A stretch of 56,569 nt of DNA from Micromonospora sp. CB01531 (lineage in GTDB: Bacteria > Actinomycetota > Actinomycetes > Mycobacteriales > Micromonosporaceae), in NCBI RefSeq assembly GCF_001905095.1, contig NZ_LWLS01000093.1, positions 1 to 56,569 on the forward strand, read 5' to 3'. Made by a program: the position numbers and the translations under genes. Positions 46,683 to 54,941 of the stretch are shown piece by piece. How positions within the stretch are numbered: position 1 is the first letter of the stretch; every line of letters begins with the position of its first letter. The notes beneath the pieces are model-generated. The model searched no databases, was not told the origin of the DNA, and was given only the letters and a program-made list of their open reading frames with translations.

Positions 46683-47008
46683 GAACGATCGCTCCCATTT
46701 TCCGTCCGGCCGGTGCCCGGCGAGTGTACGGCAGGTTCGCCGCGCGGCAAGGCGACGGGCCGGGGCTGGTCGAATTGCGATGCAACTGCCGCCGTACCGG
46801 CCAATCCGTAGGGCTCTTACCTGGGAAGACACCAAAGATAGTCCGTTTCGGAAGCCGATTGGCACTCGTTGTTAACCCGGTGCACAGGTAGCGCCAATTA
46901 GCGTGCTCAGGACCATTCGGGGCGCACCTGTCCCGCGAATTCACCGACCCCGCCTGGTTCGACGGCGGCGAATACATCTCGAAGTCACGTACGAGTGGGC
47001 AGGTATTC
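46683..47008. other. Divergent promoter region of the glycosyltransferase pairs
   Basis: 326 bases with clearly lower GC than the coding neighbours (TTGTTAACC, CCAATTAGC, CATTCGGGG tracts), as expected for paired promoters. No operator palindrome could be assigned. No long ORF has coding character. Confidence 0.5.
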
Positions 47009-48073
47009 ATGACCCGTACACCTGACGTCAGCGTGGTCATTCCCACCTGCGACCGGCCGGACCTGGTGCTCCGCGCCGTCCGCAGCGCACTGGCCCAGAC
47101 CGTGGACACCATCGAGGTCATCGTCGTGGTCGACGGCGCCGACGAGGCGACTCTGAAGGCCCTCGCCGCGGTGCCGGACGACCGGCTGCGGGTGGTGCCG
47201 CTGGCCGAGCGCGGCGGCGCCCCGAACGCCCGCAACGTCGGGGTCCGGGAGGCCCGGGCGGAGTGGACCGCCTTCCTGGACGACGACGACGAGTGGCTGC
47301 CGGAGAAGCTGGCGGTGCAGCTGGCGGCGGCCCGCAGCGCCGAGGCGCCGCTGCCGGTCGTGGCCAGCCGGCTGCTCAACCGGACCCCGCGGGCCGAGTT
47401 CGTGCTGCCCCGCCGGCTGCCCGAACCGGGCGAGCCGATCAGCGAGTACCTCACCGTGCGGCGCGGGCTGTTCCACGGCGACGGGTTCATCCAGACTTCG
47501 ACCATCATGGCGCCGACCGAGCTGCTGCGCCGGGTCCCGTTCACCGTGGGCCTGCGCCGGCAGCAGGAGCTGGACTGGACCCTGCGGGCGGTCAGCCACC
47601 CGGACGTCGACCTCGTCATGACCGAGGAGGCGCTGGTCGTCTGGCACCAGGACGAGGATCGGCCGCGGATCAGCCTGCAGTCGCCGTGGGCGGCCCAGTT
47701 CGAGTGGCTCCAGGAGATCCGCCCGCTGCTCACCCCGCGGGCGTACGCGGCCCTGGCGATGAGCGTGATCAGCTCGATGGCGGCGACCACCCGCAGCTTC
47801 CGGGTGTTCCGGCTGCTGCTCGCCGAGGCCCGCCGGCACGGCCGCCCGAGCCTCATCGACTACGTGACCTACCTGCAGATCTGGCTGATCCCGCCGGACC
47901 TGCGGCACCAGCTGCGCGACCGGGTGCTCAACCGTCGCCGCACGGCGCAGCCGGCGCCGCAGGGCCCGGACAGCGGGGTGCCCGGCCCTCGCGCCGGCCA
48001 CGCCGAGCCGACACCGTCGGTGGTCGGCGAACCGGAGCCGGTGGCCGGGTCCGGTGGCGGCGGACGGCAGTAG
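47009..48073 (+). CDS. Family 2 glycosyltransferase
   Basis: 354 residues. GT-A domain with VSVVIPTCDRPDLVLRAVRSAL, VIVVVDGADEATLKAL, GAPNARNVGVREA and the DxD site FLDDDDEW. The C-terminal ~50 residues are proline- and glycine-rich (QPAPQGPDSGVPGPRAGHAEP) and probably disordered. Ten bases separate it from the GT4 gene downstream. Start preceded by GGGCAGG. Confidence 0.9.
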   Translation: MTRTPDVSVVIPTCDRPDLVLRAVRSALAQTVDTIEVIVVVDGADEATLKALAAVPDDRLRVVPLAERGGAPNARNVGVREARAEWTAFLDDDDEWLPEKLAVQLAAARSAEAPLPVVASRLLNRTPRAEFVLPRRLPEPGEPISEYLTVRRGLFHGDGFIQTSTIMAPTELLRRVPFTVGLRRQQELDWTLRAVSHPDVDLVMTEEALVVWHQDEDRPRISLQSPWAAQFEWLQEIRPLLTPRAYAALAMSVISSMAATTRSFRVFRLLLAEARRHGRPSLIDYVTYLQIWLIPPDLRHQLRDRVLNRRRTAQPAPQGPDSGVPGPRAGHAEPTPSVVGEPEPVAGSGGGGRQ

Positions 48074-48083
48074 GGTCGCTCTC

Positions 48084-49226
48084 ATGTCCCAGTCCAGGGC
48101 GGTGATCTGGCGCAGCCACCTGCTGCCCGGGTCGGAGACCTTCGTCCGCAACCAGGGTGACGCGCTTGCCCGCTGGGCGCCCCACTACCTGGGCGCGGTC
48201 AAGGTGGCATCCCCGCTGGCCCGGGACAGCGACGCCATCGCGTTTCCGGACGACCCGCGCGGCCGGGCCGAACTGCTGCGGCTCAAGCTCACCGGCCGGT
48301 CGGCCCGGCTCGACGCGGCCCTGGCGCGACTCGCGCCGGATCTGGTGCACGCCCACTTCGGCGGCGACGGCTGGCTGGTCAGCGGCAGCACGCGGCGGCT
48401 CGGCGTACCCCTGGTGGTGACCCTGCACGGGCAGGACGTGACCCGGCAGCCCGCGCTGCCCGGGGCGCGCGGCGCCCGCAACCGGCGCCACCTGCGCCAG
48501 GCGTTCGACCGGGCGGCGCTGGTCATCGCGGTGTCGGAGTTCATCCGCGACCGGGCGATCGCCCTCGGCGCCGACCCGGCGAAGGTCCGGGTGCACCACA
48601 TCGGCGTGCCGATCCCGCCCCCGCCGGCGGCGACGCCGAAGCGGTGGGACGTCATCTTCGTCGGCCGGTTCGTGGCCAAGAAGGGCGTCGACGACCTGGT
48701 GGAGGCGGTGGGGATGCTGCCCGCCGCGCGCCGGCCCCGGCTGCTCCTCGTGGGCAGCGGACCGCTCGAGGCGCCGGTCCGGCGCCGCGCCGCCGAACTC
48801 GACCTGGACGCCACCTTCCTCGGCGCGCAGAGCCCCGAGGTGGTCCGCCGTCACCTCGCCGAGTCGCGGATCCTGGCGGCGCCGTCACGGACCGCCCCGG
48901 ACGGCGACTGCGAGGGGCTGCCCACCACCATCCTGGAGGCGGGCAGCGCCGGCCTGCCGGCGGTGGCGACCTACCACAGCGGCATCCCGGAGGCGGTGCG
49001 GCACGGCGAGACCGGGCTGCTCAGCGCCGAACGGGACCGGACCGCGCTCGCCGCGCACCTCGACACGCTGCTCGGCGACGAGGCGCTGCGGTCCCGCCTC
49101 GGCACCGCCGCCCGCGCGCACGTCGAGACACACTTCGACCTGCACCGGCAGACCCGGCTGCTGGAGGAGCTGTACGACGAGGCGCGCTCCGGCCGTCCCG
49201 CCGGCGCTACGCGGATCGGGTCGTGA
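48084..49226 (+). CDS. Family 4 glycosyltransferase
   Basis: 380 residues, typical GT4: LVHAHFGGDGWLVSGSTRRLGVPLVVTLHGQDV, then VIFVGRFVAKKGVDDLVEAV and the EX7E-like GLPTTILEAGSAGLPAVATYHSGIPE. ATG at 48084 chosen over the longer frame, which overlaps the previous gene; AGGGTC lies upstream. Its stop overlaps a possible small ORF (GTGA at 49223-49226). Forms the second glycosyltransferase pair, divergent from the first. Confidence 0.92.
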   Translation: MSQSRAVIWRSHLLPGSETFVRNQGDALARWAPHYLGAVKVASPLARDSDAIAFPDDPRGRAELLRLKLTGRSARLDAALARLAPDLVHAHFGGDGWLVSGSTRRLGVPLVVTLHGQDVTRQPALPGARGARNRRHLRQAFDRAALVIAVSEFIRDRAIALGADPAKVRVHHIGVPIPPPPAATPKRWDVIFVGRFVAKKGVDDLVEAVGMLPAARRPRLLLVGSGPLEAPVRRRAAELDLDATFLGAQSPEVVRRHLAESRILAAPSRTAPDGDCEGLPTTILEAGSAGLPAVATYHSGIPEAVRHGETGLLSAERDRTALAAHLDTLLGDEALRSRLGTAARAHVETHFDLHRQTRLLEELYDEARSGRPAGATRIGS

Positions 49227-49351
49227 CGCCGTCAGAACTCGTGGCCACCCGGTCACGGCGCGTCGGCGTACCGCTGGCCGCCCCGGTCGAGCGGGTGACC
49301 GGCCGGCCGCCGCGCACCGTCCGCCCGTGGGCCCTGGCCCACGCCGTCTGA
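49223..49351 (+). CDS. Possible 42-residue coupled small ORF
   Basis: GTG overlaps the GT4 stop (GTGA). The product reads VTPSELVATRSRRVGVPLAA and ends before the converging desaturase gene. No hydrophobic segment and no known family. Kept as tentative because coupled starts of this form are common in this window. Confidence 0.3.
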   Translation: MTPSELVATRSRRVGVPLAAPVERVTGRPPRTVRPWALAHAV

Positions 49352-49355
49352 CTCG

Positions 49356-50495
49356 TCAGGCGCGGGCGGAGACGAGCGGCGCGGGCGCCACGGGCTCCAG
49401 ACTCTTGCGGCGCCGGTTGGGGAACGACAGCCGGATGACCTTCCACCAGGCGGAGGCGACCTGCTTGGGCAGTGACCCGGTGGTGTAGCGCAGCCCGTAG
49501 CGGTCGAAGAGCGCCCGGACCTCGGGGGCGATCTCCCCGTAGCGGTTGCTGGGCAGGTCGGGGAAGAGGTGGTGCTCGATCTGGTGCGACAGGTTGCCGG
49601 CCATGATGTGCAGCAGCCGGCTGCCGCTGATGTTGGCCGAGCCGAGCATCTGCCGCAGGTACCACTCGCCCTTGGTCTCGCCCTCGATGGAGGTCTTCTC
49701 GAAGGTCTCCACCCCGCTGGGGAAATGCCCGCACATGATCACCGAGTGGCTCCACAGGTTGCGGATCAGGTTCGCGGTGAAGTTGGCGGCCAGAGTGGTG
49801 AGGAACGACGGGCCGGACAGCAGCGGGTACGCGATGTAGTCCTTGAGCACCTGGCGGCGAATCTTGCGGCCGACCGCCCGGGCGCGGGCCCGGAACTCGG
49901 GGCTCCGGTGCCCGCCGTCCTTCAGGTTCTTCCCCAGCTCCAGGTCGTACGCGGCGATGCCGTACTCGAAGAAGCAGGCGTTGAGGAGGTTGTAGAACGG
50001 CTGGCCGAGGTGGCCCTTGCTCCAGGGCTGGTCCTCGTCGACCCGCATGATGCCGTACCCGAGGTCGTTGTCCTTGCCGAGCACGTTGGTGTACCGGTGG
50101 TGCAGTTCGTTGTGCGAGTGCTTCCACTGCTCGGCCGGGGAGACGTGGTCCCAGTCCCAGGTGGTGGAGTGGATCTTCGGATCGCGCATCCAGTCCCACT
50201 GCCCGTGCAGGACGTTGTGGCCGATCTCCATGTTGTCCAGGATCTTGGCCACGGCGAGGCCGGCGGTGCCGAGGATCCAGGCCGGCGGGAACAGCGAGAA
50301 GAGCAGCACCGCCCGGCTGCTGAGTTCCAACGTCCGCTGGGTCTTGATGACCTTCCGGATGTACCGCGCGTCCCGCTCGCCCCGGTCGGCGATGACCCGG
50401 TCCCGGATCGCGTCCAGCTCCTTGCCGATGATCTCGATGTCCTCGGCGGTCAGGTGGGCGATCGGGTTGCGGGCCTTGTTCTGGATCGCGGTCAT
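49356..50495 (-). CDS. Membrane fatty acid desaturase (DesA3-like)
   Basis: 379-residue integral membrane di-iron enzyme. Three histidine boxes are clear: EIGHNVLHGQWDW, KHSHNELHHRYTN and HQIEHHLFPDLP. Two hydrophobic hairpins (SSRAVLLFSLFPPAWILG and the region around LLSGPSFLTTLAANF) cross the membrane. Introduces a double bond into acyl chains, with electrons from a reductase; the reductase gene lies 15 bases upstream in the same direction. TGGAGG precedes the ATG. Regulated probably by the divergent PucR-type protein (inference). Confidence 0.93.
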   Translation of the reverse strand: MTAIQNKARNPIAHLTAEDIEIIGKELDAIRDRVIADRGERDARYIRKVIKTQRTLELSSRAVLLFSLFPPAWILGTAGLAVAKILDNMEIGHNVLHGQWDWMRDPKIHSTTWDWDHVSPAEQWKHSHNELHHRYTNVLGKDNDLGYGIMRVDEDQPWSKGHLGQPFYNLLNACFFEYGIAAYDLELGKNLKDGGHRSPEFRARARAVGRKIRRQVLKDYIAYPLLSGPSFLTTLAANFTANLIRNLWSHSVIMCGHFPSGVETFEKTSIEGETKGEWYLRQMLGSANISGSRLLHIMAGNLSHQIEHHLFPDLPSNRYGEIAPEVRALFDRYGLRYTTGSLPKQVASAWWKVIRLSFPNRRRKSLEPVAPAPLVSARA

Positions 50496-50510
50496 GTCGG
50501 TGGCCTCCAG

Positions 50511-51593
50511 TCAGAGTTCGATGTCGCAGGTACCGGCGGCCGCCGACACGCAGGTCTGGATGAGCACGCCGTCTCCGGGGACGGCGGTGGTGAGGTCGCC
50601 GTTGCGCAGGTCGCGCACGGCGCCCTGGCGCAGCGGGACGACGCAGCCGAAGCAGATCCCCATCCGGCAGCCCGACGGCATGAGCACCCCGGCGTTCTCT
50701 CCGGCGTCAAGGATGGGGGTGGCACCGTCGGCCTCGACGGTCACGCCGGCACCGGTGAAGGTCACCGCCCCGCCCTCCCCAGGGGAGATCACCGTCGGCC
50801 GGAACCGCTCGGTGTGCAGCCGGTCGGCCACGCCGCGGTCGGCCCAGTGCCGCTCGACGGCGTCAAGCAGGCCGACCGGGCCGCAGGCCCAGGTCTGCCG
50901 CTCGGCGTGGTCGGGCACGAGCTCGTCCAGCTCGGGTACGCCGAGCAGCCCGCCGGTGTCGGTGTGCCGCTCGATAAGCCGCAGCGCGCCCGTGGCGGCG
51001 AGCGCCCGCAGTTCGGCGCCGAAGATGGCGTCGTCCCGGCGGGGCGCCGAGTGCACCAGCACGACGTCGGCCCGGGCCGGCAGGCCGGCGCGGAGCATCG
51101 CCATGACCGGAGTGATGCCACTACCCGCGGTGAGGAAGAGGACTCGCTCGGGGGTCGCCGCGGGCAGCACGAAGTCGCCCTGTGCCTGGTCGAGCTGGAC
51201 GATCGTGCCGGGCCGGACCCGGCGGACGAGATGGTTGCTGACCTTGCCGTCCGGGATCGCCTTCACGGTGATCGTGATCAAGCGGTCCCCGCCGCCCGGC
51301 ACCGAGGTGAGCGAGTAGGCCCGCCACTGGCGCACCCCGTCGACGTCCACCCCGAGGCGCACGTACTGTCCGGGCAGGTGGCCACGCCAGCCGCGGCCCG
51401 GCTGGATGACCACGGTCGCCGCGTCCGGGGTCTCGGGACGCACCTCGACGATCCGGCCGCGCAGGGCGGCGCCGGCCCGCAGCGGCGCGACCAGGTCGAG
51501 GTAGTCCGCCGGCAGCAGCGGGGTGGTGACCGTCTCGGCCAGCCGCAGCAGCCGGCGCCGGAAGCTGACCTTCGGGCGGGCGGTTGTGGTCAT
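50511..51593 (-). CDS. Ferredoxin-NAD(P)H oxidoreductase with C-terminal [2Fe-2S] domain
   Basis: 360 residues. FAD domain with WRAYSLTS, NAD(P) domain with LTAGSGITPVMAMLRAG, and a plant-type ferredoxin domain with CRMGICFGC and a later TCVSA as the fourth ligand. This matches the electron donor partners of DesA3-type desaturases (Rv3230c type). First gene of the two-gene operon with the desaturase. ATG at 51593 has no strong ribosome binding site, so the transcript may be leaderless or nearly so. Confidence 0.92.
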   Translation of the reverse strand: MTTTARPKVSFRRRLLRLAETVTTPLLPADYLDLVAPLRAGAALRGRIVEVRPETPDAATVVIQPGRGWRGHLPGQYVRLGVDVDGVRQWRAYSLTSVPGGGDRLITITVKAIPDGKVSNHLVRRVRPGTIVQLDQAQGDFVLPAATPERVLFLTAGSGITPVMAMLRAGLPARADVVLVHSAPRRDDAIFGAELRALAATGALRLIERHTDTGGLLGVPELDELVPDHAERQTWACGPVGLLDAVERHWADRGVADRLHTERFRPTVISPGEGGAVTFTGAGVTVEADGATPILDAGENAGVLMPSGCRMGICFGCVVPLRQGAVRDLRNGDLTTAVPGDGVLIQTCVSAAAGTCDIEL

Positions 51594-51621
51594 GTGACCA
51601 GGGTGGCTACCCGATCGCATA

Positions 51622-51680
51622 ACATCTTGTCCGACAAAGGTGAATTGACCACGGGTTTTTGTGCGGGGTGAACAAGATGT
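51622..51680. promoter_or_regulatory. Inverted repeats in the reductase/PucR divergent region
   Basis: ACATCTTGT (51622-51630) and ACAAGATGT (51672-51680) are perfect 9-base inverted repeats about 50 bases apart, the right copy overlapping the regulator ATG. A smaller palindrome TTGTC-C-GACAA sits at 51627-51637. Together they form a candidate operator of the PucR-type regulator. Confidence 0.5.
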
Positions 51681-52894
51681 CGGACGAGGCGCGCCACGCC
51701 ACCCACCTCGAACTGGACGAACGGGTCGCCTCCCGACTCCGCGACCGTCTGCCCGTGGTGGCTGAGCGGACGGTCAGCGCGATCACCGCTGAGGTGACCG
51801 CCTATTCCGGTGCCCTCACCGGCACGATGCGGGCGAAGATCGAGAATGCGGTACGCATCGCGCTGGGCACGTTCCTGCAGCTCATCGAGGGGGCGCAGGC
51901 CGCCGACCCGAGCACCCCGCTCGCCCCCGCGCTGGAAGCCGCGTACGCGCTGGGCAGCGGCGAGGCCCGCTCCGGGCGGAGCATGGACGCGCTGCTGGCC
52001 GCGTACCGGGTGGGCGCCCGGGTGGCCTGGCGGGAGGTGTCCGCCACCACCGTGCGCAGCGGGCTGGCCGCCGAGACGGTGGCCGAGTTCGCCGAGCTTA
52101 TGTTCGCGTACATCGACGAGCTGTCGGCGGCCAGCGTGGCCGGGCACGCTGACGAGCTGGCCAGTGCCGGCCGGGCCCGCCGCCGCAACCTGGAACGCCT
52201 CACCCAGCAACTCCTGGCAGGGGAGCCGGAGGAGATCCTGCGCCGCAGCGCCGAGCGGGCCGACTGGCCGCTGCCGCAGACCCTCACCGTCGTACTGCTG
52301 CCCCGCCGCGACCTGCGCGCGGTGCTCGCCCTGCTCAGCCCGCACACCCTGGAGAGCGGCGAGGACCTGCCCGGGATGGACCCGGCCGAGGAGCTGGCCG
52401 TGCTGCTGGTGCCGGACATGCACGGCGGCCGGCGCCGCCAGCTCGCCCGGCTGCTGCCCGGCCACCGGGCGGTGCTCGGGCCGGCCCGGCCCTGGCACCG
52501 GGTCGCCGCCTCCTACCAGCGGGCCACGCGGGCGCTCGCCCTCGGCCTCGGCGAGCCGGACGCCGGCCCGGTCGACACCGAGCAGCACCTGGCCGAACTG
52601 CTGCTCAGCATGGACCCGGAGGGGCTGGCGGACCTGCGGGCCCAGGCGCTGCGCCCGCTGGCGGCGCTGCCCCCGGCCACCGCGCACCGGCTCGCCGAGA
52701 CGCTGCGCTCCTGGCTGCTGCACCAGGGCCGGCGCGACGACGTGGCAGCCGACCTGTTCGTGCATCCGCAGACCGTCCGCTACCGGATGGGCAAGCTGCG
52801 CGAGCTGTACGGCGAGCGACTCCACCACCCGGCCACCGTCCTCGACCTCACGCTGGCCCTGGCCGTGCCGCCGACCCCGCCCGGAGCCGACTGA
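51677..52894 (+). CDS. PucR/CdaR-family transcriptional regulator
   Basis: 405 residues. C-terminal helix-turn-helix of PucR type (VAADLFVHPQTVRYRMGKLRELYG) and an N-terminal RsbRD-like/GGDEF-like helical sensor (SGRSMDALLAAYRVGARVAWREV). ATG at 51677 used because GGGGTG is 7 bases upstream. Divergent from the reductase-desaturase pair, which it most likely controls, possibly in response to membrane lipid state. Confidence 0.85.
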   Translation: MSDEARHATHLELDERVASRLRDRLPVVAERTVSAITAEVTAYSGALTGTMRAKIENAVRIALGTFLQLIEGAQAADPSTPLAPALEAAYALGSGEARSGRSMDALLAAYRVGARVAWREVSATTVRSGLAAETVAEFAELMFAYIDELSAASVAGHADELASAGRARRRNLERLTQQLLAGEPEEILRRSAERADWPLPQTLTVVLLPRRDLRAVLALLSPHTLESGEDLPGMDPAEELAVLLVPDMHGGRRRQLARLLPGHRAVLGPARPWHRVAASYQRATRALALGLGEPDAGPVDTEQHLAELLLSMDPEGLADLRAQALRPLAALPPATAHRLAETLRSWLLHQGRRDDVAADLFVHPQTVRYRMGKLRELYGERLHHPATVLDLTLALAVPPTPPGAD

Positions 52895-52944
52895 GGGGGC
52901 CGACCCGGCACCCTCGGCCGTCGGACCGCCTACCCTCGGTCCTG

Positions 52945-53388
52945 ATGAGCACCGCGCCCCGTCGGGCCCCGGCCGACCTGCTGGTCCACCTGCGCCGGGC
53001 GCGCGATCACATGGACCGGCACTACGCCGAGCCGCTGGACCTGGCGGCGGTCGCCGCGGTGGCCGGGGTCAGCAAGTACCACTTCCACCGGCTCTTCACC
53101 GTCACGTACGGTCTGTCCCCCGCCGCGCACCTGTCCCGGCGGCGGATCGAACGGGCCCAGGACCTGCTGCGCAGCACCAACCTCACGGTCACCGAGGTGT
53201 GCCACGCCGTCGGCTTCACCAGCCTCGGCTCGTTCAGCAGCCGGTTCCGTGATCTCGTCGGGGAGGCGCCGAGCGAGTTCCAGCGCCGGTGGGCGGCGAC
53301 CGGGGCACCGCACATCCCGGGATGCTTCCTGCTGATGTGGGGGCTCACCGAGCGACACCGCTCCGCAAGCGAGGAGAAGGCCGGCTGA
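52945..53388 (+). CDS. AraC-family regulator, short form
   Basis: 147 residues, consisting almost only of the two-helix-turn-helix AraC domain (LAAVAAVAGVSKYHFHRLFTVTYGLSPAAHL; LRSTNLTVTEVCHAVGFTSLGSFSSRFRDLVGE). There is no N-terminal ligand-binding domain; a ~35-residue C-terminal tail follows. It precedes the VOC gene by 24 bases in the same direction and probably regulates it. Confidence 0.9.
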   Translation: MSTAPRRAPADLLVHLRRARDHMDRHYAEPLDLAAVAAVAGVSKYHFHRLFTVTYGLSPAAHLSRRRIERAQDLLRSTNLTVTEVCHAVGFTSLGSFSSRFRDLVGEAPSEFQRRWAATGAPHIPGCFLLMWGLTERHRSASEEKAG

Positions 53389-53412
53389 CCAGCCAGTTTT
53401 TAACCTGGTCGC

Positions 53413-53844
53413 ATGATTACCAACATCTCGATCATCAGTGTGCTGGTCAAGGACATCGACGTGGCCAAGGCGTTCTACCTCGACGTGCTCGGGTTCGTCG
53501 AGCACACCGACATCACCGTCGGTGACGGCTCCTACCGCTGGTGCACGATCACGCACCCGAACCAGCCGGAGTTGCAGGTGCAACTGACCCTGCCCGGGCC
53601 GCCGTACTCGCCGGAGGTGGCGGCCACCCTGCGGCGCGCTCAGGACGAGGGCAGCCTGTTCGGCCTCGGGCTAGACGTGGACGACTGCCGCAAGACCCAC
53701 GAGGAGCTGCGCGCCAAGGGCGTCGAGTTCATCCAGGAGCCGGCCGAGCGACCGTACGGGGTGGAGGCGGTCGCCCGCGACAACTCCGGCAACTGGCTGG
53801 TCCTGGTGGAACGCCACCGCTTCGACCCCGCCGCCCTGACGTGA
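53413..53844 (+). CDS. VOC-superfamily (glyoxalase/bleomycin-resistance-like) protein
   Basis: 143 residues, two betaalphabetabetabeta modules: IISVLVKDIDVAKAFYLDVLGF and LFGLGLDVDDCRKTHEELRAKGVEF, ending DNSGNWLVLVERH. Metal ligands are not all obvious. AraC-regulated VOC proteins of this kind are often extradiol-like or drug-binding proteins. Short intergenic region with no separate promoter seen, so likely cotranscribed with the AraC gene. Confidence 0.85.
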   Translation: MITNISIISVLVKDIDVAKAFYLDVLGFVEHTDITVGDGSYRWCTITHPNQPELQVQLTLPGPPYSPEVAATLRRAQDEGSLFGLGLDVDDCRKTHEELRAKGVEFIQEPAERPYGVEAVARDNSGNWLVLVERHRFDPAALT

Positions 53845-53864
53845 CCCAGGTGGCTTGCCGACCG

Positions 53865-53952
53865 CTACGAACTTGATGACGTGAACGATTCACCTTGATC
53901 GCACCGCCCTGGCGACGGCATCCGCGATCCATCCACGTCATCAAGTTCGTAG
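53865..53952. repeat. 88-base element with perfect 19-bp terminal inverted repeats
   Basis: CTACGAACTTGATGACGTG (53865-53883) and its exact complement CACGTCATCAAGTTCGTAG (53934-53952) flank 50 bases without coding function. Too far apart for a simple terminator and too exact for chance, so a small non-autonomous (MITE-like) element or conserved structured RNA is possible. Confidence 0.65.
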
Positions 53953-54017
53953 GCGCGTGCAGGGTACGGTTCCACCACATGCCGGTGCCCACACGCCACC
54001 ACGCAGAAAGGGCTGGA

Positions 54018-54608
54018 ATGGCGAGAGTGTTGCTGGATGTCACCATGTCGCTGGACGGCTTCATGGCCGGCCCTGACGTCAGCGTTGCCCACCCGATGGG
54101 CGTGGGTGGGCTCCGCCTACACGAGTGGATCTTTAACGCCTCGTCCGACGAGGTAGACGCGGAGATTCTCCGCGGGGTGCAGGCGGGCACGGGCGCGGTG
54201 GTGCTCGGCCGGCGGACGTTCGATGTCGGCATCGACATCTGGAACGACACCCCGTTCCCGGCACCCTGCTTCGTGCTGACCCACGACGCCGTCGCCGAGC
54301 GGATCGAGAAGAGCGGCACCTTCACCTTCGTCACCGGCGTCCAGGACGCCTTCGCCCGGGCCACCACCGCGGCCGGCGACCGCGACGTACGCCTGATGGG
54401 CGCGGAGGTCGGCCAGCAGTTCCTGGCCGCAGGCCTGGTCGACGAGATCCGCGTCCAGCTCGCCCCCGTGCTGCTCGGCGCGGGCCGCCGCCTGTTCGAG
54501 CACCTCGGCGACGCGCCCATCGAGCTGGAGCGGCTCGCCACGGTGGACTCGCCGTACGTCACCCACCTGCGCTACCGGGTCCGGCGCGACGCCGCCCCGC
54601 AGCCCTGA
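54018..54608 (+). CDS. Dihydrofolate-reductase-like (RibD C-terminal) protein
   Basis: 196 residues of the RibD_C/DHFR-like fold: RVLLDVTMSLDGFMAGPD, GTGAVVLGRRTFDVG and VRLMGAEVGQQFLAAGLVDEIRVQLAPVLLGAGRRLF. Actinobacterial members of this family are common and mostly uncharacterised NADPH-dependent reductases. ATG at 54018 (GAAAGGG upstream) chosen; a longer frame through the 88-base element is spurious. Confidence 0.88.
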   Translation: MARVLLDVTMSLDGFMAGPDVSVAHPMGVGGLRLHEWIFNASSDEVDAEILRGVQAGTGAVVLGRRTFDVGIDIWNDTPFPAPCFVLTHDAVAERIEKSGTFTFVTGVQDAFARATTAAGDRDVRLMGAEVGQQFLAAGLVDEIRVQLAPVLLGAGRRLFEHLGDAPIELERLATVDSPYVTHLRYRVRRDAAPQP

Positions 54609-54639
54609 CGAGCCGTTCCCGCCCCGGTGAGGGTCATGT

Positions 54640-54941
54640 AAGGACTCCGGTGCTTGATCAGCCCGGTGGTCCTAGGGTTGCATGAGCATCCCGGCTGGTT
54701 CGGTGGGTGGCGTTGAATGAGGGTCTGAGGGTTTCGCCTCGTCCGACTGATTGCCACTGCTGGCCTGGCCACGGATGCCCCGGATGAGGGAAGTGGGCCG
54801 GCCCTGTCGAGGTCGGGTCCGGTTGCAGCACATGAGTGGGAGCCGTCGTCAGGACGCTTTGCCTCCTTGGGACCGTGGCTGTAGGGATGCCCCTTGCTCG
54901 GGCCGCCGGAGTCGCGGTGACCGGCGAGCAGGAGGGCAGGG
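54640..54941 (+). ncRNA. Candidate IS110 left end with bridge-RNA locus
   Basis: About 300 bases with no gene ahead of the IS110 transposase. In IS110-group elements this non-coding left end carries the bridge RNA that pairs target and donor. The exact ends and the loops could not be resolved by eye; this is family-based inference. Confidence 0.35.
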
